From a virus: DNA of 48,476 nt. Positions 40,334-48,343 of this stretch are shown in pieces. The stretch is taken from IMG/VR virus record IMGVR_UViG_3300000367_000001, positions 1-48,476 of that record, one strand, 5' to 3'. A program made the translations under genes and the position numbers. Position 1 is the first letter of the stretch; every line of letters begins with the position of its first letter. Under the pieces are notes generated by a model. That model was not told the origin of the DNA. It searched no databases and saw only the letters and a program-made list of their open reading frames with translations.

Positions 40334-40362
40334 TTGTGACACGTACGTGATCGGGGTACGCT
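40334..40362 (+). promoter_or_regulatory. promoter upstream of hairpin (possible small RNA)
   Basis: TTGTGA (40334-40339), 17-bp spacer, TACGCT (40357-40362). No gene starts before the hairpin at 40458-40493, so the product would be an RNA of about 125 nt. Confidence 0.45.
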
Positions 40363-40457
40363 CAGACCAGACGAGCCACGCGCCCGCAGCGTTCGTCACA
40401 CGGCTCCCGCCGCGCTTGTTTCCTCCTTGGTCGGTGGGGCAAGGACGGGAGGCACGG

Positions 40458-40493
40458 AAGAAGGCCCTTTCACTCCGGTGAGGGGGCCTTCTT
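40458..40493. terminator. hairpin, probable terminator
   Basis: Perfect 10-bp stem AAGAAGGCCC (40458-40467) with GGGCCTTCTT (40484-40493), 16-nt loop. It lies between the two rightward promoters, so it may end a short transcript from the first or insulate the UvrD-like gene. It could act on both strands. Confidence 0.65.
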
Positions 40494-40512
40494 CATGCTC
40501 AGGATCACGTAG

Positions 40513-40560
40513 TTGATACCGGTCTCCTCACGTAGTACCTTGTCGTAGACCCGCCGACCA
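40513..40560 (+). promoter_or_regulatory. promoter and ACCCGCCGACCA leader of the UvrD-like gene
   Basis: TTGATA (40513-40518), 17-bp spacer, TACCTT (40536-40541), then ACCCGCCGACCA (40549-40560) and GAGGAG before ATG 40582. The 12-base element is identical to that at 42138-42149. Confidence 0.65.
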
Positions 40561-40581
40561 GACCCCGAGGAGATCCACCCC

Positions 40582-42093
40582 ATGAAGCCGACCGAAGAGC
40601 AAGCGCACGCCGTTGACCTCTTCCTCGACGGGGGCAACCTCGCCATCGAGGCCGGTGCAGGCACCGGTAAGACCTCGACGCTGCGGCTGCTGGCCGACGC
40701 CACCGACGATCATGGCCAGTACGTGGCCTTCAACAAATCGATCGTGGAGGAGAGCAAGGGCAAGTTCCCTTCCTGGGTGAAGTGCAACACCGCCCACAGC
40801 CTGGCCTACCGCGCCGTGATGGTCCGCAACGACGCCTACAAGGCCAGACTCCACAACTCCAAGCGGACCCCGATCTGGGAGGTCGCTGACCTGCTGGAGT
40901 TCGACCGCCACGACGAGTTCGAGTTCACGACTCCTCGGGGAGAGACCAAGGTCTTCAACGCGAACCGCTTGGCGGGCCACACCCTGCGATCTCTGACCCG
41001 GTTCTGCCAGACGGCTGACGAGGAGCCTGGCCCCCAGCACGTCCCCTACATCCCCGGCATCGACCGCAAGGAGGACGAAGTCTGGATCAACGGTCGACGC
41101 ACGGAGATTGGACCCAACAACCGCCGTGTGCGAAAGATCGTCAGCGAGGCGCTTGAGGACGCCTGGGAAGGAGTCATCGAGCCCGAGGGCAAGATCCCCT
41201 TCAGGCACGAGCACTACCTCAAGATCTGGCAACTCGGCAATCCCAAGATCGAGGCCGACTTCATCCTCTTTGACGAGGCGCAAGACGCCAACCCAGTGAT
41301 GAGGTCCATCGTGGACGCCCAGACCCACGCCCAGCGCGTGTGGGTCGGGGACTCCCAGCAACAGATCTACTCGTGGATGGGCGCGGTCAACGCCCTGGCC
41401 TCGGTGCCTGCTGAGCAGCGTGCCTTCCTGACCCAGTCCTTCCGCTTCGGTCCCAAGATCGCGAAGAAGGCCAACGAGGTACTGGAGCGCCTCGACGCCG
41501 ACCTTCGCATCAAAGGTCTGGACACGATCCCCAGCATCGTCGGAGTCGTGGACGCTCCCAACGCCTGCCTGGCCCGCACCAACGCCGGAGCGGTCGGTGC
41601 GCTGCTGAACGAGGTCAAGGTTGGTCGTCGCCCCCATCTCGTAGGAGGAGGCAACGAGATCGCCAAGTTCATGCGCGGCTTGAAAGACCTGGAGGTCTCG
41701 GGCAAGACCAGCCACCCAGACCTGTGGATGTTCTCGCACCCCGACGAGGTCACGCAGTACGCCAAGAACGAGGAGGACGGCGAAGACCTGAAGATGCTGG
41801 TCACCTTGGTCGAGTCCTTCGGCGTGAACTCCATCCTCAACGCGCTGGACAACATGCCCTCCGAAGAACGCGCCGACGTCGTGATCTCCACCGCCCACAA
41901 GGCCAAGGGCCGGGAGTGGAACACCGTGGCGCTGCTGGACGACTTCCCGACGCCCGATGAAGATAGGCCCCTCACGCCCGAGGAGTACCGTCTGCTGTAC
42001 GTGGCCTGCACCCGCGCTCGCTACTCACTGGACGTGAACCGCGTCCCGGTTCTCAACGGCATGGACATCGGGCTTCTCCCCGAGGAAGTCTAA
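40582..42093 (+). CDS. UvrD/Rep-like superfamily 1 DNA helicase
   Basis: 503 aa; GAGGAG 9 nt upstream. Q-motif region MKPTEEQAHAVDLFL, Walker A AGAGTGKTSTLRLL (24-31 core), motif Ia YVAFNKSIVEE, NTAHSLAY, motif II ADFILFDEAQDANPV, motif III VGDSQQQIYSWMGA, QSFRF, motif V VISTAHKAKGREW and motif VI RLLYVACTRAR. 3'-5' translocase of the FBH1/UvrD type, probably in recombination or repair. It has its own promoter, opposite in direction to the main replication operon. Confidence 0.88.
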   Translation: MKPTEEQAHAVDLFLDGGNLAIEAGAGTGKTSTLRLLADATDDHGQYVAFNKSIVEESKGKFPSWVKCNTAHSLAYRAVMVRNDAYKARLHNSKRTPIWEVADLLEFDRHDEFEFTTPRGETKVFNANRLAGHTLRSLTRFCQTADEEPGPQHVPYIPGIDRKEDEVWINGRRTEIGPNNRRVRKIVSEALEDAWEGVIEPEGKIPFRHEHYLKIWQLGNPKIEADFILFDEAQDANPVMRSIVDAQTHAQRVWVGDSQQQIYSWMGAVNALASVPAEQRAFLTQSFRFGPKIAKKANEVLERLDADLRIKGLDTIPSIVGVVDAPNACLARTNAGAVGALLNEVKVGRRPHLVGGGNEIAKFMRGLKDLEVSGKTSHPDLWMFSHPDEVTQYAKNEEDGEDLKMLVTLVESFGVNSILNALDNMPSEERADVVISTAHKAKGREWNTVALLDDFPTPDEDRPLTPEEYRLLYVACTRARYSLDVNRVPVLNGMDIGLLPEEV

Positions 42094-42096
42094 GAG

Positions 42097-42149
42097 TTGT
42101 GAAGTGGTGCGAGATCGTGTAGATTGGGTCTTGCACCACCCGCCGACCA
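42097..42149 (+). promoter_or_regulatory. promoter and ACCCGCCGACCA leader
   Basis: TTGTGA (42097-42102), 17-bp spacer, TAGATT (42120-42125), then ACCCGCCGACCA (42138-42149) and AAGGAG before ATG 42166. It lies directly after the helicase stop. Confidence 0.65.
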
Positions 42150-42165
42150 CTCAAGGAGCAGTCAG

Positions 42166-42369
42166 ATGACCCAACTCTCCCTCTTCTTCACCGCCGACTA
42201 CGACGGCCGCGTGCCTGCCTCCGAGTCGGAGTACCGCGAGTTCATCAAGGCCCGCGCCCCCTACAGCGCGGCCGAGTGGGACTACCTGGAGGAACAGTTC
42301 GACATCACGGTCTCGGAGGCCCACGCCGAGCGGATCAACGAGCGGTTCTTCGAGGAGCGTGATGTGTGA
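42166..42369 (+). CDS. 67-aa acidic hypothetical protein
   Basis: MTQLSLFFTADYDGRVPASE, then EYREFIKARAPYSAAEWDYL and a helical tail. AAGGAG 7 nt upstream, its own promoter, and GC-rich codon use suggest good expression. Function unknown. TGATG coupling to the next gene. Confidence 0.65.
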   Translation: MTQLSLFFTADYDGRVPASESEYREFIKARAPYSAAEWDYLEEQFDITVSEAHAERINERFFEERDV

Positions 42370-42608
42370 TGGACCCCACCTGGATCATCCTGGGCGTGCT
42401 GCTGGCCATGGCAGTGCGCTGGGGTCAGCAGAACCGAGGCGGACAGCAGGGACACTCAGCCGAGCAGATCCAGGCGATGATGCACAGCCACGGCAACGCC
42501 GAGCACTGGCACCACGGCCAGGAGCGGCTCCACATCCACCACGGCCATCCACACGTCGACTTCCACCCCATCCCCTACACCCCCCCGAGCACCGAGGAGC
42601 AGCGATGA
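42369..42608 (+). CDS. 79-aa His-rich membrane-anchored protein
   Basis: One N-terminal transmembrane helix (MDPTWIILGVLLAMAVRW), then a Gln-rich linker and a His-rich tail (HSHGNAEHWHHGQERLHIHH, GHPHVDFH): over a dozen His in about 40 residues. Metal binding is plausible. ATGA overlap with the next gene. No family is recognised. Confidence 0.6.
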   Translation: MDPTWIILGVLLAMAVRWGQQNRGGQQGHSAEQIQAMMHSHGNAEHWHHGQERLHIHHGHPHVDFHPIPYTPPSTEEQR

Positions 42609-42868
42609 AGACGAGGCAACTACAGGCCCAGGCGATCACCGTCCCCGGCTTCGGCGACTACGAGGTGCTCGTCTTCGACGCCCACTGGGACGAGTACAAC
42701 GAGACCTGGGAGCAGGGCGACCCGATCGCCACCGCGTCCCTGGACGACATCAGCGGGGAGGGCGACTACGACCCCGACACCGGCCTGACCGCGCTCGGCT
42801 ACCGCGTGATCGGCGAGTGGACCCCCACCGACTTCGGCGAGGTCGTTACCGTCGAGCCTCAGCCGTAA
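42605..42868 (+). CDS. 87-aa hypothetical protein
   Basis: MKTRQLQAQAITVPGFGDYE, LVFDAHWDEYNETWEQGDPI, ASLDDISGEGDYDPDTG and YRVIGEWTPTDFGEVV: acidic, strand-rich, perhaps a small beta-barrel. Last gene before the terminator. Function unknown. Confidence 0.6.
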   Translation: MKTRQLQAQAITVPGFGDYEVLVFDAHWDEYNETWEQGDPIATASLDDISGEGDYDPDTGLTALGYRVIGEWTPTDFGEVVTVEPQP

Positions 42869-42883
42869 TCCCGGCTGCGACAT

Positions 42884-42924
42884 GAAGAAGACCCCCAGGA
42901 ACGGGCAGACCTGGGGGTCTCTTC
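42884..42924. terminator. bidirectional hairpin terminator
   Basis: Stem GACCCCCAGG (42890-42899) with CCTGGGGGTC (42910-42919), extended by GAAGA/TCTTC with a slight bulge; 10-nt loop. It lies between convergent genes ending at 42868 and 42937. Confidence 0.75.
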
Positions 42925-42936
42925 GTGCGGTAGGTC

Positions 42937-44019
42937 TTACCGCCGCGCGCGGCGCTTGCCGGAGGGACGCTTGCGGCGTGGTGCCTCCTCTTCCTCCTCC
43001 TCCTCTTCCTCGTCCGGCTCCTCGGCCGTGGCCCCGTTCTTGGACAGTGCCTCGGCCACCGCCCCGGTGATCTCGTTCACGATCTCGGTCTGCCACTCCT
43101 TCAGGCGCTTGTCCAGCGCCTTGGTGAGGCTATCGGAGATGTGGGCGGTAGCCTCGCTCACGGAGACCATCTCCGGGGTGCTCTTCTCCTCTACAGGATC
43201 GTCCTTCTTCTTCTCGTCCTTCTTGCCCTCCCGCTTGCGGGAGGGCTTCTCCTCGGCCTTCTGGTTCTTCTCCACGTCCTCGCCGTAGGCAGCGTCGGCC
43301 TCGTCGTAGTGGTCGAGCAACAGCGACACCAAGGTCTTGGTGTGGGTCTTGCTCTTCTTGTCCACCAAGCCAGCCTTGACCGCGAGGGCCTTGACATCCT
43401 CGCGATTCATGGCTTCGAGTTCGTCTCGGGTGTACGGGCCGTCAGCCACTTCAGCCTCTTCCTTATCGGTGTCCTCGTCTTCCTCTTCCTCAGCCTCCTC
43501 GGGCTCTTCAGCCTCGACCTCCTCTTCCTTCTCCTCGTCCTCCTCGACTTCCTCGTCCTCACCAGCGAACGAGACCACGTCCATGGCGTCGGTCAGGTCG
43601 TAGACCTTGATCCCGGCCTTGTCTGCCTCCTCAGCGGCCTTGTAGCCGACCTCGGGATCTTCGGAGTCGTGATCCCAGAGCACCACGAGAGCCGCTTCAC
43701 CCTCCACGTTGTCGAGGATCTGGACGATCTTCTTGTCCACCCTCTGGACCTTGTGCTTGGAAGCCGCATCCTTGAGAAGGGCTTTGGCGACCTTGAGGTC
43801 TGCGCCGTCATCGTTGTAAACGACTTCGTAGTCGAAGTCCTCGTAGTACTCCCAGATCTCGCTCTTGACCTCGTCCCAGGTCTCGTCCAACGCGAAGACG
43901 AACCGCAGTTCGTCATCCGCCACCTCGCGAGAGTCGATGAAGTTGTCCAACAGCGCCGTGGCACTCTCCGGGGAGGTCTTTCCCTGTCCGATGATCCCGA
44001 TCGTGAGGTTATCTGCCAT
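42937..44019 (-). CDS. SLOG-like and SAP-like domain protein with charged tails
   Basis: 360 aa from ATG 44019 (GGAG 6 nt upstream). N-terminal Rossmann-like part about 1-150 (TIGIIGQGKTSPESATALLD, ALVVLWDHDSEDPEVGYKAA, GIKVYDLTDAMDVV). A long Glu run follows. A SAP-like helical motif about 195-235 (YTRDELEAMNREDVKALAVK, TLVSLLLDHYDEAD) is next. The C-terminal amphipathic part and a Glu run end in Arg/Lys (RRKRPSGKRRARR). The nucleotide-binding-like domain plus DNA-binding-like SAP suggest a role on DNA, perhaps packaging or regulation (inference). Confidence 0.55.
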   Translation of the reverse strand: MADNLTIGIIGQGKTSPESATALLDNFIDSREVADDELRFVFALDETWDEVKSEIWEYYEDFDYEVVYNDDGADLKVAKALLKDAASKHKVQRVDKKIVQILDNVEGEAALVVLWDHDSEDPEVGYKAAEEADKAGIKVYDLTDAMDVVSFAGEDEEVEEDEEKEEEVEAEEPEEAEEEEDEDTDKEEAEVADGPYTRDELEAMNREDVKALAVKAGLVDKKSKTHTKTLVSLLLDHYDEADAAYGEDVEKNQKAEEKPSRKREGKKDEKKKDDPVEEKSTPEMVSVSEATAHISDSLTKALDKRLKEWQTEIVNEITGAVAEALSKNGATAEEPDEEEEEEEEEAPRRKRPSGKRRARR

Positions 44020-44046
44020 CTGATTCTCCATGTTCGTGTCGCGGTT

Positions 44047-44331
44047 CTATCGTCTCAAGCGGTGGAGCAGTCCAACGCGCACCGCACTCAACATGTTGCC
44101 GAGAAGCCTCAGAAGACCTGCGGCCCCTGCAGCAGCAAGGGAGTGCAAGACCAAGTTCGCTATGTCTAGCCGAAGAAGCGCTCCCAGACCAAACGCGACC
44201 AAGATCGCGAAGAAGATCCTGACCCAGGCCGGTACTCCGATGGCATCCCCGACGGAGATGAAGTCGTCGGTGACCTGCTCGAAGAGGTCGGCGAGCACGA
44301 GAACGGCGAGAGACATGAGAAGCAAGGTCAT
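44047..44331 (-). CDS. 94-aa small membrane protein
   Basis: Hydrophobic segments LLLMSLAVLVLADLF, VRIFFAILVAFGLGALL and LVLHSLAAAGAAGLL with a basic C-terminus. A TAGACT box ends 7 nt before ATG and no ribosome site is present, so the mRNA may be leaderless. Function unknown; holin-like size. Confidence 0.6.
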   Translation of the reverse strand: MTLLLMSLAVLVLADLFEQVTDDFISVGDAIGVPAWVRIFFAILVAFGLGALLRLDIANLVLHSLAAAGAAGLLRLLGNMLSAVRVGLLHRLRR

Positions 44332-44338
44332 GTTGGTC

Positions 44339-44367
44339 AGTCTATCTGGCTGGATAGGCAGAGTCTA
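44339..44367 (-). promoter_or_regulatory. promoter for a leaderless mRNA
   Basis: On the minus strand TAGACT (44367-44362, 4 of 6 to TTGACA), a 17-bp spacer, TAGACT (44344-44339) and 7 nt to ATG 44331. Confidence 0.45.
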
Positions 44368-44378
44368 CCTACCCTGCC

Positions 44379-45974
44379 TCATGGACCCTGCAGATCTGGC
44401 TGACCCCAAGCCAGCGCTCCTTCCCCGACCCGGATCTCGAAGTCCAGACCCATCGGGATGTGCTCGGGGATCAACTGGGCGAGCCGGTTCTGCCGGGGCA
44501 GCCTGCGATCGTAGAAGTACGACGCGCTCTGATGGGTGTTCTGGTCCCAGAAGTACCAGGAGAGCGGCTCGAAGGATCCGTCGAAGTACGGAAGCGCCTC
44601 GTCCGCTCGCTCCAGCAGCACGCCGTCGACCCAATGAGACTCATCCTCGGTGCCCTGGATCTCGACAGCCACAGCCGCGAAGTGGACGTGGCGGGGAACA
44701 AGATCCCGAACCCACGGACGAACCCACTCCTCAGTCGAGGTAGTGAACGGCCGTGAGCGCGCCGACGTCACGAACTCCTTGTTCTCATCGAAGAAACTCA
44801 CTACCAGGAACGCGGTGCGGGAGATCTCGCTCTTGATATGCGCCGAGAACGTGTAGTGATGCCAGAAGGCTACCGGGGAAGGCCGGAATGGGATCATCGC
44901 GGCCTGGAAGCCGCCCTCCAACTCGTAGGTGTCGTCAGCGTAGGTCACGCTCTCGTCGCCGTAACTCGTCCACCCGTAGATCGCTACCGGGATGTCCATC
45001 TCGCTGGGAGCGAAAGCCCTGAGTGCCCCTGGATCGCCACCAGATGCTCGCTGCAGCCTCATCGAGGCTCCCCCGTACCGGGAGGTCGTCTCGTCCCTCT
45101 GCGCCTCTGTGTGGGCATCTGAGGCCCATCCCGTCATCACCGTCTCGAATGAGGGGTTGGGGATGAGGTTGAGGCGGTCGGGGAACAGCGGGACGATGAC
45201 CTTGCCCTCGGTCTCATCGTAGTAGGGATCCGAGTCCCACCCTGTTGCCGCCGCGACCAAGGCTCGCATCCCTAACTTGGTGCCCTTGTGTTGGTAGATG
45301 TAGACCGCATTCTGGATCATCCGGCGCGAGTAGGTGGCCCCCAGTTCCCCCTCGATCTCCATATCGAACTCATGGGCCATAAGAGGAAGCAGTCCCTCAG
45401 AGACCTTGTCGATATCACGCAGGTGCAGCAGCGTCTCATACTCACCACGGATGTGGTCGAACTGCTCTCCGAACATCCGCATGGTGCGTTCTAACGGACC
45501 CCGCTCCTCCCGCTGTGTGGTGAGGTCACGGTCGCGATCCATGTAGAACTCGGGCAGCAGGCTCAGCATCTTCTCCTGGTAGCCGAAGTCCTTGAGCGGG
45601 ATCCCGATCGCGTTACCTGCCCGTCGCCACGTCGAGAAGGTCTGGTCGTCTACGGTGATCTCGATGTAGGCCCACAACGAGTAGTAGTGGAAGACGCCAG
45701 GCTCCAGCCCTTCATCGTGGACCTGGGGATCGACCTCCTCTCGGGGAGCCTCGTAGAGGATCTCCCCATCATCTTCATGGACCGGGAACCCAGTGAGGCT
45801 CCGCACCAGTCTCATGGCGTTCCACTGCCCCGTCGGGATCTGCCAAATAACGGTGAGGTTGCCGTAGTCGTAAGAGGTCGCACGGAAGGGTTCGACGTCG
45901 TACTCAACGCGCAGCCACCCGTAAACGTTGTCGCCATAGACGGTGTAGCCGTAGACCGACCCAATCACAGGCAC
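44379..45974 (-). CDS. tail protein: gpI-like N-terminal half fused to carbohydrate-binding-like domain
   Basis: 531 aa from GTG 45974 (AGGGAG 7 nt upstream). About 140-260 fits phage tail protein I: LLPEFYMDRD, ERTMRMFGEQFDHIRGEYET, LLPLMAHEFDMEI, YIYQHKGTKLGMRALVAAAT. After about 275, NLIPNPSFETVMTGWASDAH begins a jelly-roll-like domain of the kind found in carbohydrate-binding modules (YGGASMRLQRA, HYTFSAHIKS, VRDLVPRHVHFAAVAVEI, HWVDGVLLER). Expected place: baseplate rim connecting to the fibre, with host-surface binding. The N-terminus has repeated YGYTVYGDNVYGW. Confidence 0.75.
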   Translation of the reverse strand: MPVIGSVYGYTVYGDNVYGWLRVEYDVEPFRATSYDYGNLTVIWQIPTGQWNAMRLVRSLTGFPVHEDDGEILYEAPREEVDPQVHDEGLEPGVFHYYSLWAYIEITVDDQTFSTWRRAGNAIGIPLKDFGYQEKMLSLLPEFYMDRDRDLTTQREERGPLERTMRMFGEQFDHIRGEYETLLHLRDIDKVSEGLLPLMAHEFDMEIEGELGATYSRRMIQNAVYIYQHKGTKLGMRALVAAATGWDSDPYYDETEGKVIVPLFPDRLNLIPNPSFETVMTGWASDAHTEAQRDETTSRYGGASMRLQRASGGDPGALRAFAPSEMDIPVAIYGWTSYGDESVTYADDTYELEGGFQAAMIPFRPSPVAFWHHYTFSAHIKSEISRTAFLVVSFFDENKEFVTSARSRPFTTSTEEWVRPWVRDLVPRHVHFAAVAVEIQGTEDESHWVDGVLLERADEALPYFDGSFEPLSWYFWDQNTHQSASYFYDRRLPRQNRLAQLIPEHIPMGLDFEIRVGEGALAWGQPDLQGP

Positions 45975-45986
45975 AGCGAGGCTCCC

Positions 45987-46883
45987 TTAGCCAGTGCGGA
46001 CGACGGTGGCTGACATGACGACGTGACGCACTCGGATGTTCGAGGTTCCACCGATCGCACGGAGGTGGATCTCGTAAGGACGCTCACCACTTCCTCCACT
46101 AGAGAACGCCCGTGTACCGTGCATGTGGACGGTGTACTCACGAGAGTAGGCAGGCCCGGCTTCGATGATCTGCCACCGCTCGGTACCGGTATTCATGGTC
46201 ATATCGTTGAAGTAGAGGAGCCACCCGATCCCGTGACCAACGTTAGCCAGGTTGTGGACCTGGACCGTGACGTGAAGCACGGCATCGTAACTATCCCACC
46301 CAGATGGAACGGTGATCGTGGAGCCGAACACTCTCGTCGTCTCAGCGGAGTACTCAGCGTTGTACTGCCGTCTATCCAAGACGATCGTGCCCAGCACTGG
46401 AGCGTGGCCGTGGCTGAGTTGCGAGTAGCGGTTGTCGCCTCGCGACTGGTTCAGGTACTGGGTGTGAGGATCACCAGACGTCAGCCCGGAGAGGTTGTTG
46501 TGGCTTGGGATCGTCGGGATGTCCCCAGGTTGCGCGTACCTCGCGTCGCCACGGGCCTGGGTCAGGTACTGCGGGTGAGGGTCACCAGAAGCAAGGTTGC
46601 TCAGCGCGTTGTGGCTCACGAAGCCGTGGGTCAACGCCGCGTGTCGCGCCTCAGTGAGGTACTGAGGGTACGGATCGCTGCCTGTGGGGATCTCGGCGAG
46701 GCTGCTCTCCAGCGACTCCAAGCGCGCTCGAACCGTGCTGTGTGTGCCTTGTGGCATGGACCCCAGCGCCTGCTGAGTCGCTGTGATCTCTCGTTGGGCA
46801 TCGTTCATGTGCGCCGCACGAACGACGTCTTCGAGATCGACGTGTTCGGCGAACACACGGACGTTGCCGGGGTAACTGGCCAT
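45987..46883 (-). CDS. tail fibre / receptor-binding protein
   Basis: 298 aa. N-terminal helical part (HMNDAQREITATQQALGSMP), three repeats of G-D-P-H-P-Q-Y-L-T-x-A-R-G-D-x-R-Y at about 69-83, 100-116 and 137-153 (typical fibre-shaft repeats), then a C-terminal beta-rich domain (about 160-298) ending RVRHVVMSATVVR. It lies directly downstream of baseplate J. Host recognition is inferred from position and repeats. Confidence 0.78.
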   Translation of the reverse strand: MASYPGNVRVFAEHVDLEDVVRAAHMNDAQREITATQQALGSMPQGTHSTVRARLESLESSLAEIPTGSDPYPQYLTEARHAALTHGFVSHNALSNLASGDPHPQYLTQARGDARYAQPGDIPTIPSHNNLSGLTSGDPHTQYLNQSRGDNRYSQLSHGHAPVLGTIVLDRRQYNAEYSAETTRVFGSTITVPSGWDSYDAVLHVTVQVHNLANVGHGIGWLLYFNDMTMNTGTERWQIIEAGPAYSREYTVHMHGTRAFSSGGSGERPYEIHLRAIGGTSNIRVRHVVMSATVVRTG

Positions 46884-46891
46884 GATCGCTC

Positions 46892-48343
46892 CTAGTCCAC
46901 TCCACCAGTGGCGTTGATCGTTACGGTCCCCTCGACCGGGAACTCGTTGACTCCAAGGTCCACGTCATTGGCTCCTGAGCCACCATCTCGTGCCAGTGTC
47001 GTCACCACACCGAAGTCCACTCCACCGATCACCGAGAAGGCGCGGTAGACCTGGCTGAGCGTGACCCGGTCATTGAGGTCCACGCGATCGAAGTCCAGTA
47101 CCTTCTTGAGCGCATCCTCAACCGCTTCCTGCGTGCGCTGCCGCGAGAAGGTCTCCTTGACCTGCAGATCCATCGTGATGTTGATCCCGACGTAAGTCGG
47201 GTCCGCGATGACCACCGTGTGGCCGAAGATCTTGCGCGTGTCGAAGTGGTCATCGAGCGCATCACGGAGTCGCGGAGGCACAGTCTCCTCCCCGTAGGGC
47301 ACGACGTAGACCGTGACCTCACGATCCCCGGTCTGCTCAGCGCTCGTACGCGCCGCGCCAGGAACCTGGAGCGCCAGAACCGCGTGATCTCGCAGACTCA
47401 CTGCTCGGTTCGTCGCGGCCATGGCACGGGGAGCGTTGACCCTGATGTCGTTGGTGGACTCAGGGTCTGCGCCCCCTCGTGCCGGGTTCGGGTTGACAAC
47501 TGACAGCACCCCGTCGACCACGTCCACGAACTGGATGATGGTGTTCTCAGCGACGTTGCCGCGCCGACCCCCACCAACCCGGAAACTGGCCTCTACCACA
47601 GCCTGGGTCGCAGGCACTTTGCCGTGAACCCGGTCCCCGAAGAGCAGGTAGGTCGTCTCCTCCTCATCGACGTCGAGTTGGTAGACCGCGTCCCGTGGCC
47701 CAGCGTCGAGCAGGTTGCCTACCTGCCGCCACATCATCGGACCCGCGCCCTCATCGATGCGGACCTCGACGGTGTCCTTGACAATCGGGCTGTAGGGAAG
47801 CGCTAGGCGCTGGCCAGGTCGCCCGGTCGAGCGCTCCCCCAGTTCCTCCCAGATGAAGGTCTCCCCCTCAGTGGCCCAGACGTGCTTGACCCTCTGCTCG
47901 GGATCGTCACCGACAAGCGTGATCTCCTCGTCGGTCTCAAAGACCACGATGTCACCTTCACCAACCTGAGGGACAGTCGAGACTCTCGTACGGCGCGGCA
48001 CTGTCACCGATCCCAGGCTCTCGCTGACCTCCATCTGCAACTCGACCTGGGCAGCCGTGCCCGCTGTGGGCTGGTAGTTGAGCATCTTGGCGATGTCGAG
48101 CACCGAGCGCCGACGCACCGCCGTACGAAGGAACGCCTCGTTGGCGATGCGATCAGCGTAGAACGAGAGGTTGTCCCCGATGTACGAGAACAGGTCGACA
48201 AGCACCATCCCGAAGTCGGACGGGTTGCGGCTCGTCCACTCTGGCACCCGGTTGGGGATCGTCTCGATCAAGTGCTCGCGGAACGACGCGAAGTCGCGCG
48301 AGGTGTAGTCCACCGGGGGCTGTGGCCAACGCTCCTCACTCAC
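46892..48343 (-). CDS. baseplate J-like protein
   Basis: 483 aa from GTG 48343 (GAGG upstream, GTGA overlap). Diagnostic segments: VDYTSRDFASFREHLIETIP, LVDLFSYIGDNLSFYADRIA, NEAFLRTAVRRRSVLDIAKM, VPRRTRVSTVP, GNVAENTI, GGADPESTNDIRVNAPRAMA and VSLRDHAVLALQVPGAARTS. This is the gpJ/gp6 wedge protein of contractile tails, and it marks the phage as a myovirus. Confidence 0.88.
   Translation of the reverse strand: MSEERWPQPPVDYTSRDFASFREHLIETIPNRVPEWTSRNPSDFGMVLVDLFSYIGDNLSFYADRIANEAFLRTAVRRRSVLDIAKMLNYQPTAGTAAQVELQMEVSESLGSVTVPRRTRVSTVPQVGEGDIVVFETDEEITLVGDDPEQRVKHVWATEGETFIWEELGERSTGRPGQRLALPYSPIVKDTVEVRIDEGAGPMMWRQVGNLLDAGPRDAVYQLDVDEEETTYLLFGDRVHGKVPATQAVVEASFRVGGGRRGNVAENTIIQFVDVVDGVLSVVNPNPARGGADPESTNDIRVNAPRAMAATNRAVSLRDHAVLALQVPGAARTSAEQTGDREVTVYVVPYGEETVPPRLRDALDDHFDTRKIFGHTVVIADPTYVGINITMDLQVKETFSRQRTQEAVEDALKKVLDFDRVDLNDRVTLSQVYRAFSVIGGVDFGVVTTLARDGGSGANDVDLGVNEFPVEGTVTINATGGVD

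Larger units (their letters stand above)
40229..40581. other. 353-bp divergent regulatory region
   Basis: No gene with a ribosome site is seen. It holds two rightward promoters (40334-40362, 40513-40541), a strong hairpin (40458-40493) and, on the minus strand, an orphan leader element followed by AAGGAGG (about 40440-40420) that does not lead to a start codon. Confidence 0.5.

Noticed and set aside
40528-41898. 456-aa minus-strand frame opposite the UvrD-like helicase
   Set aside because: Helicase motifs are complete on the plus strand; the opposite frame has antisense composition only.
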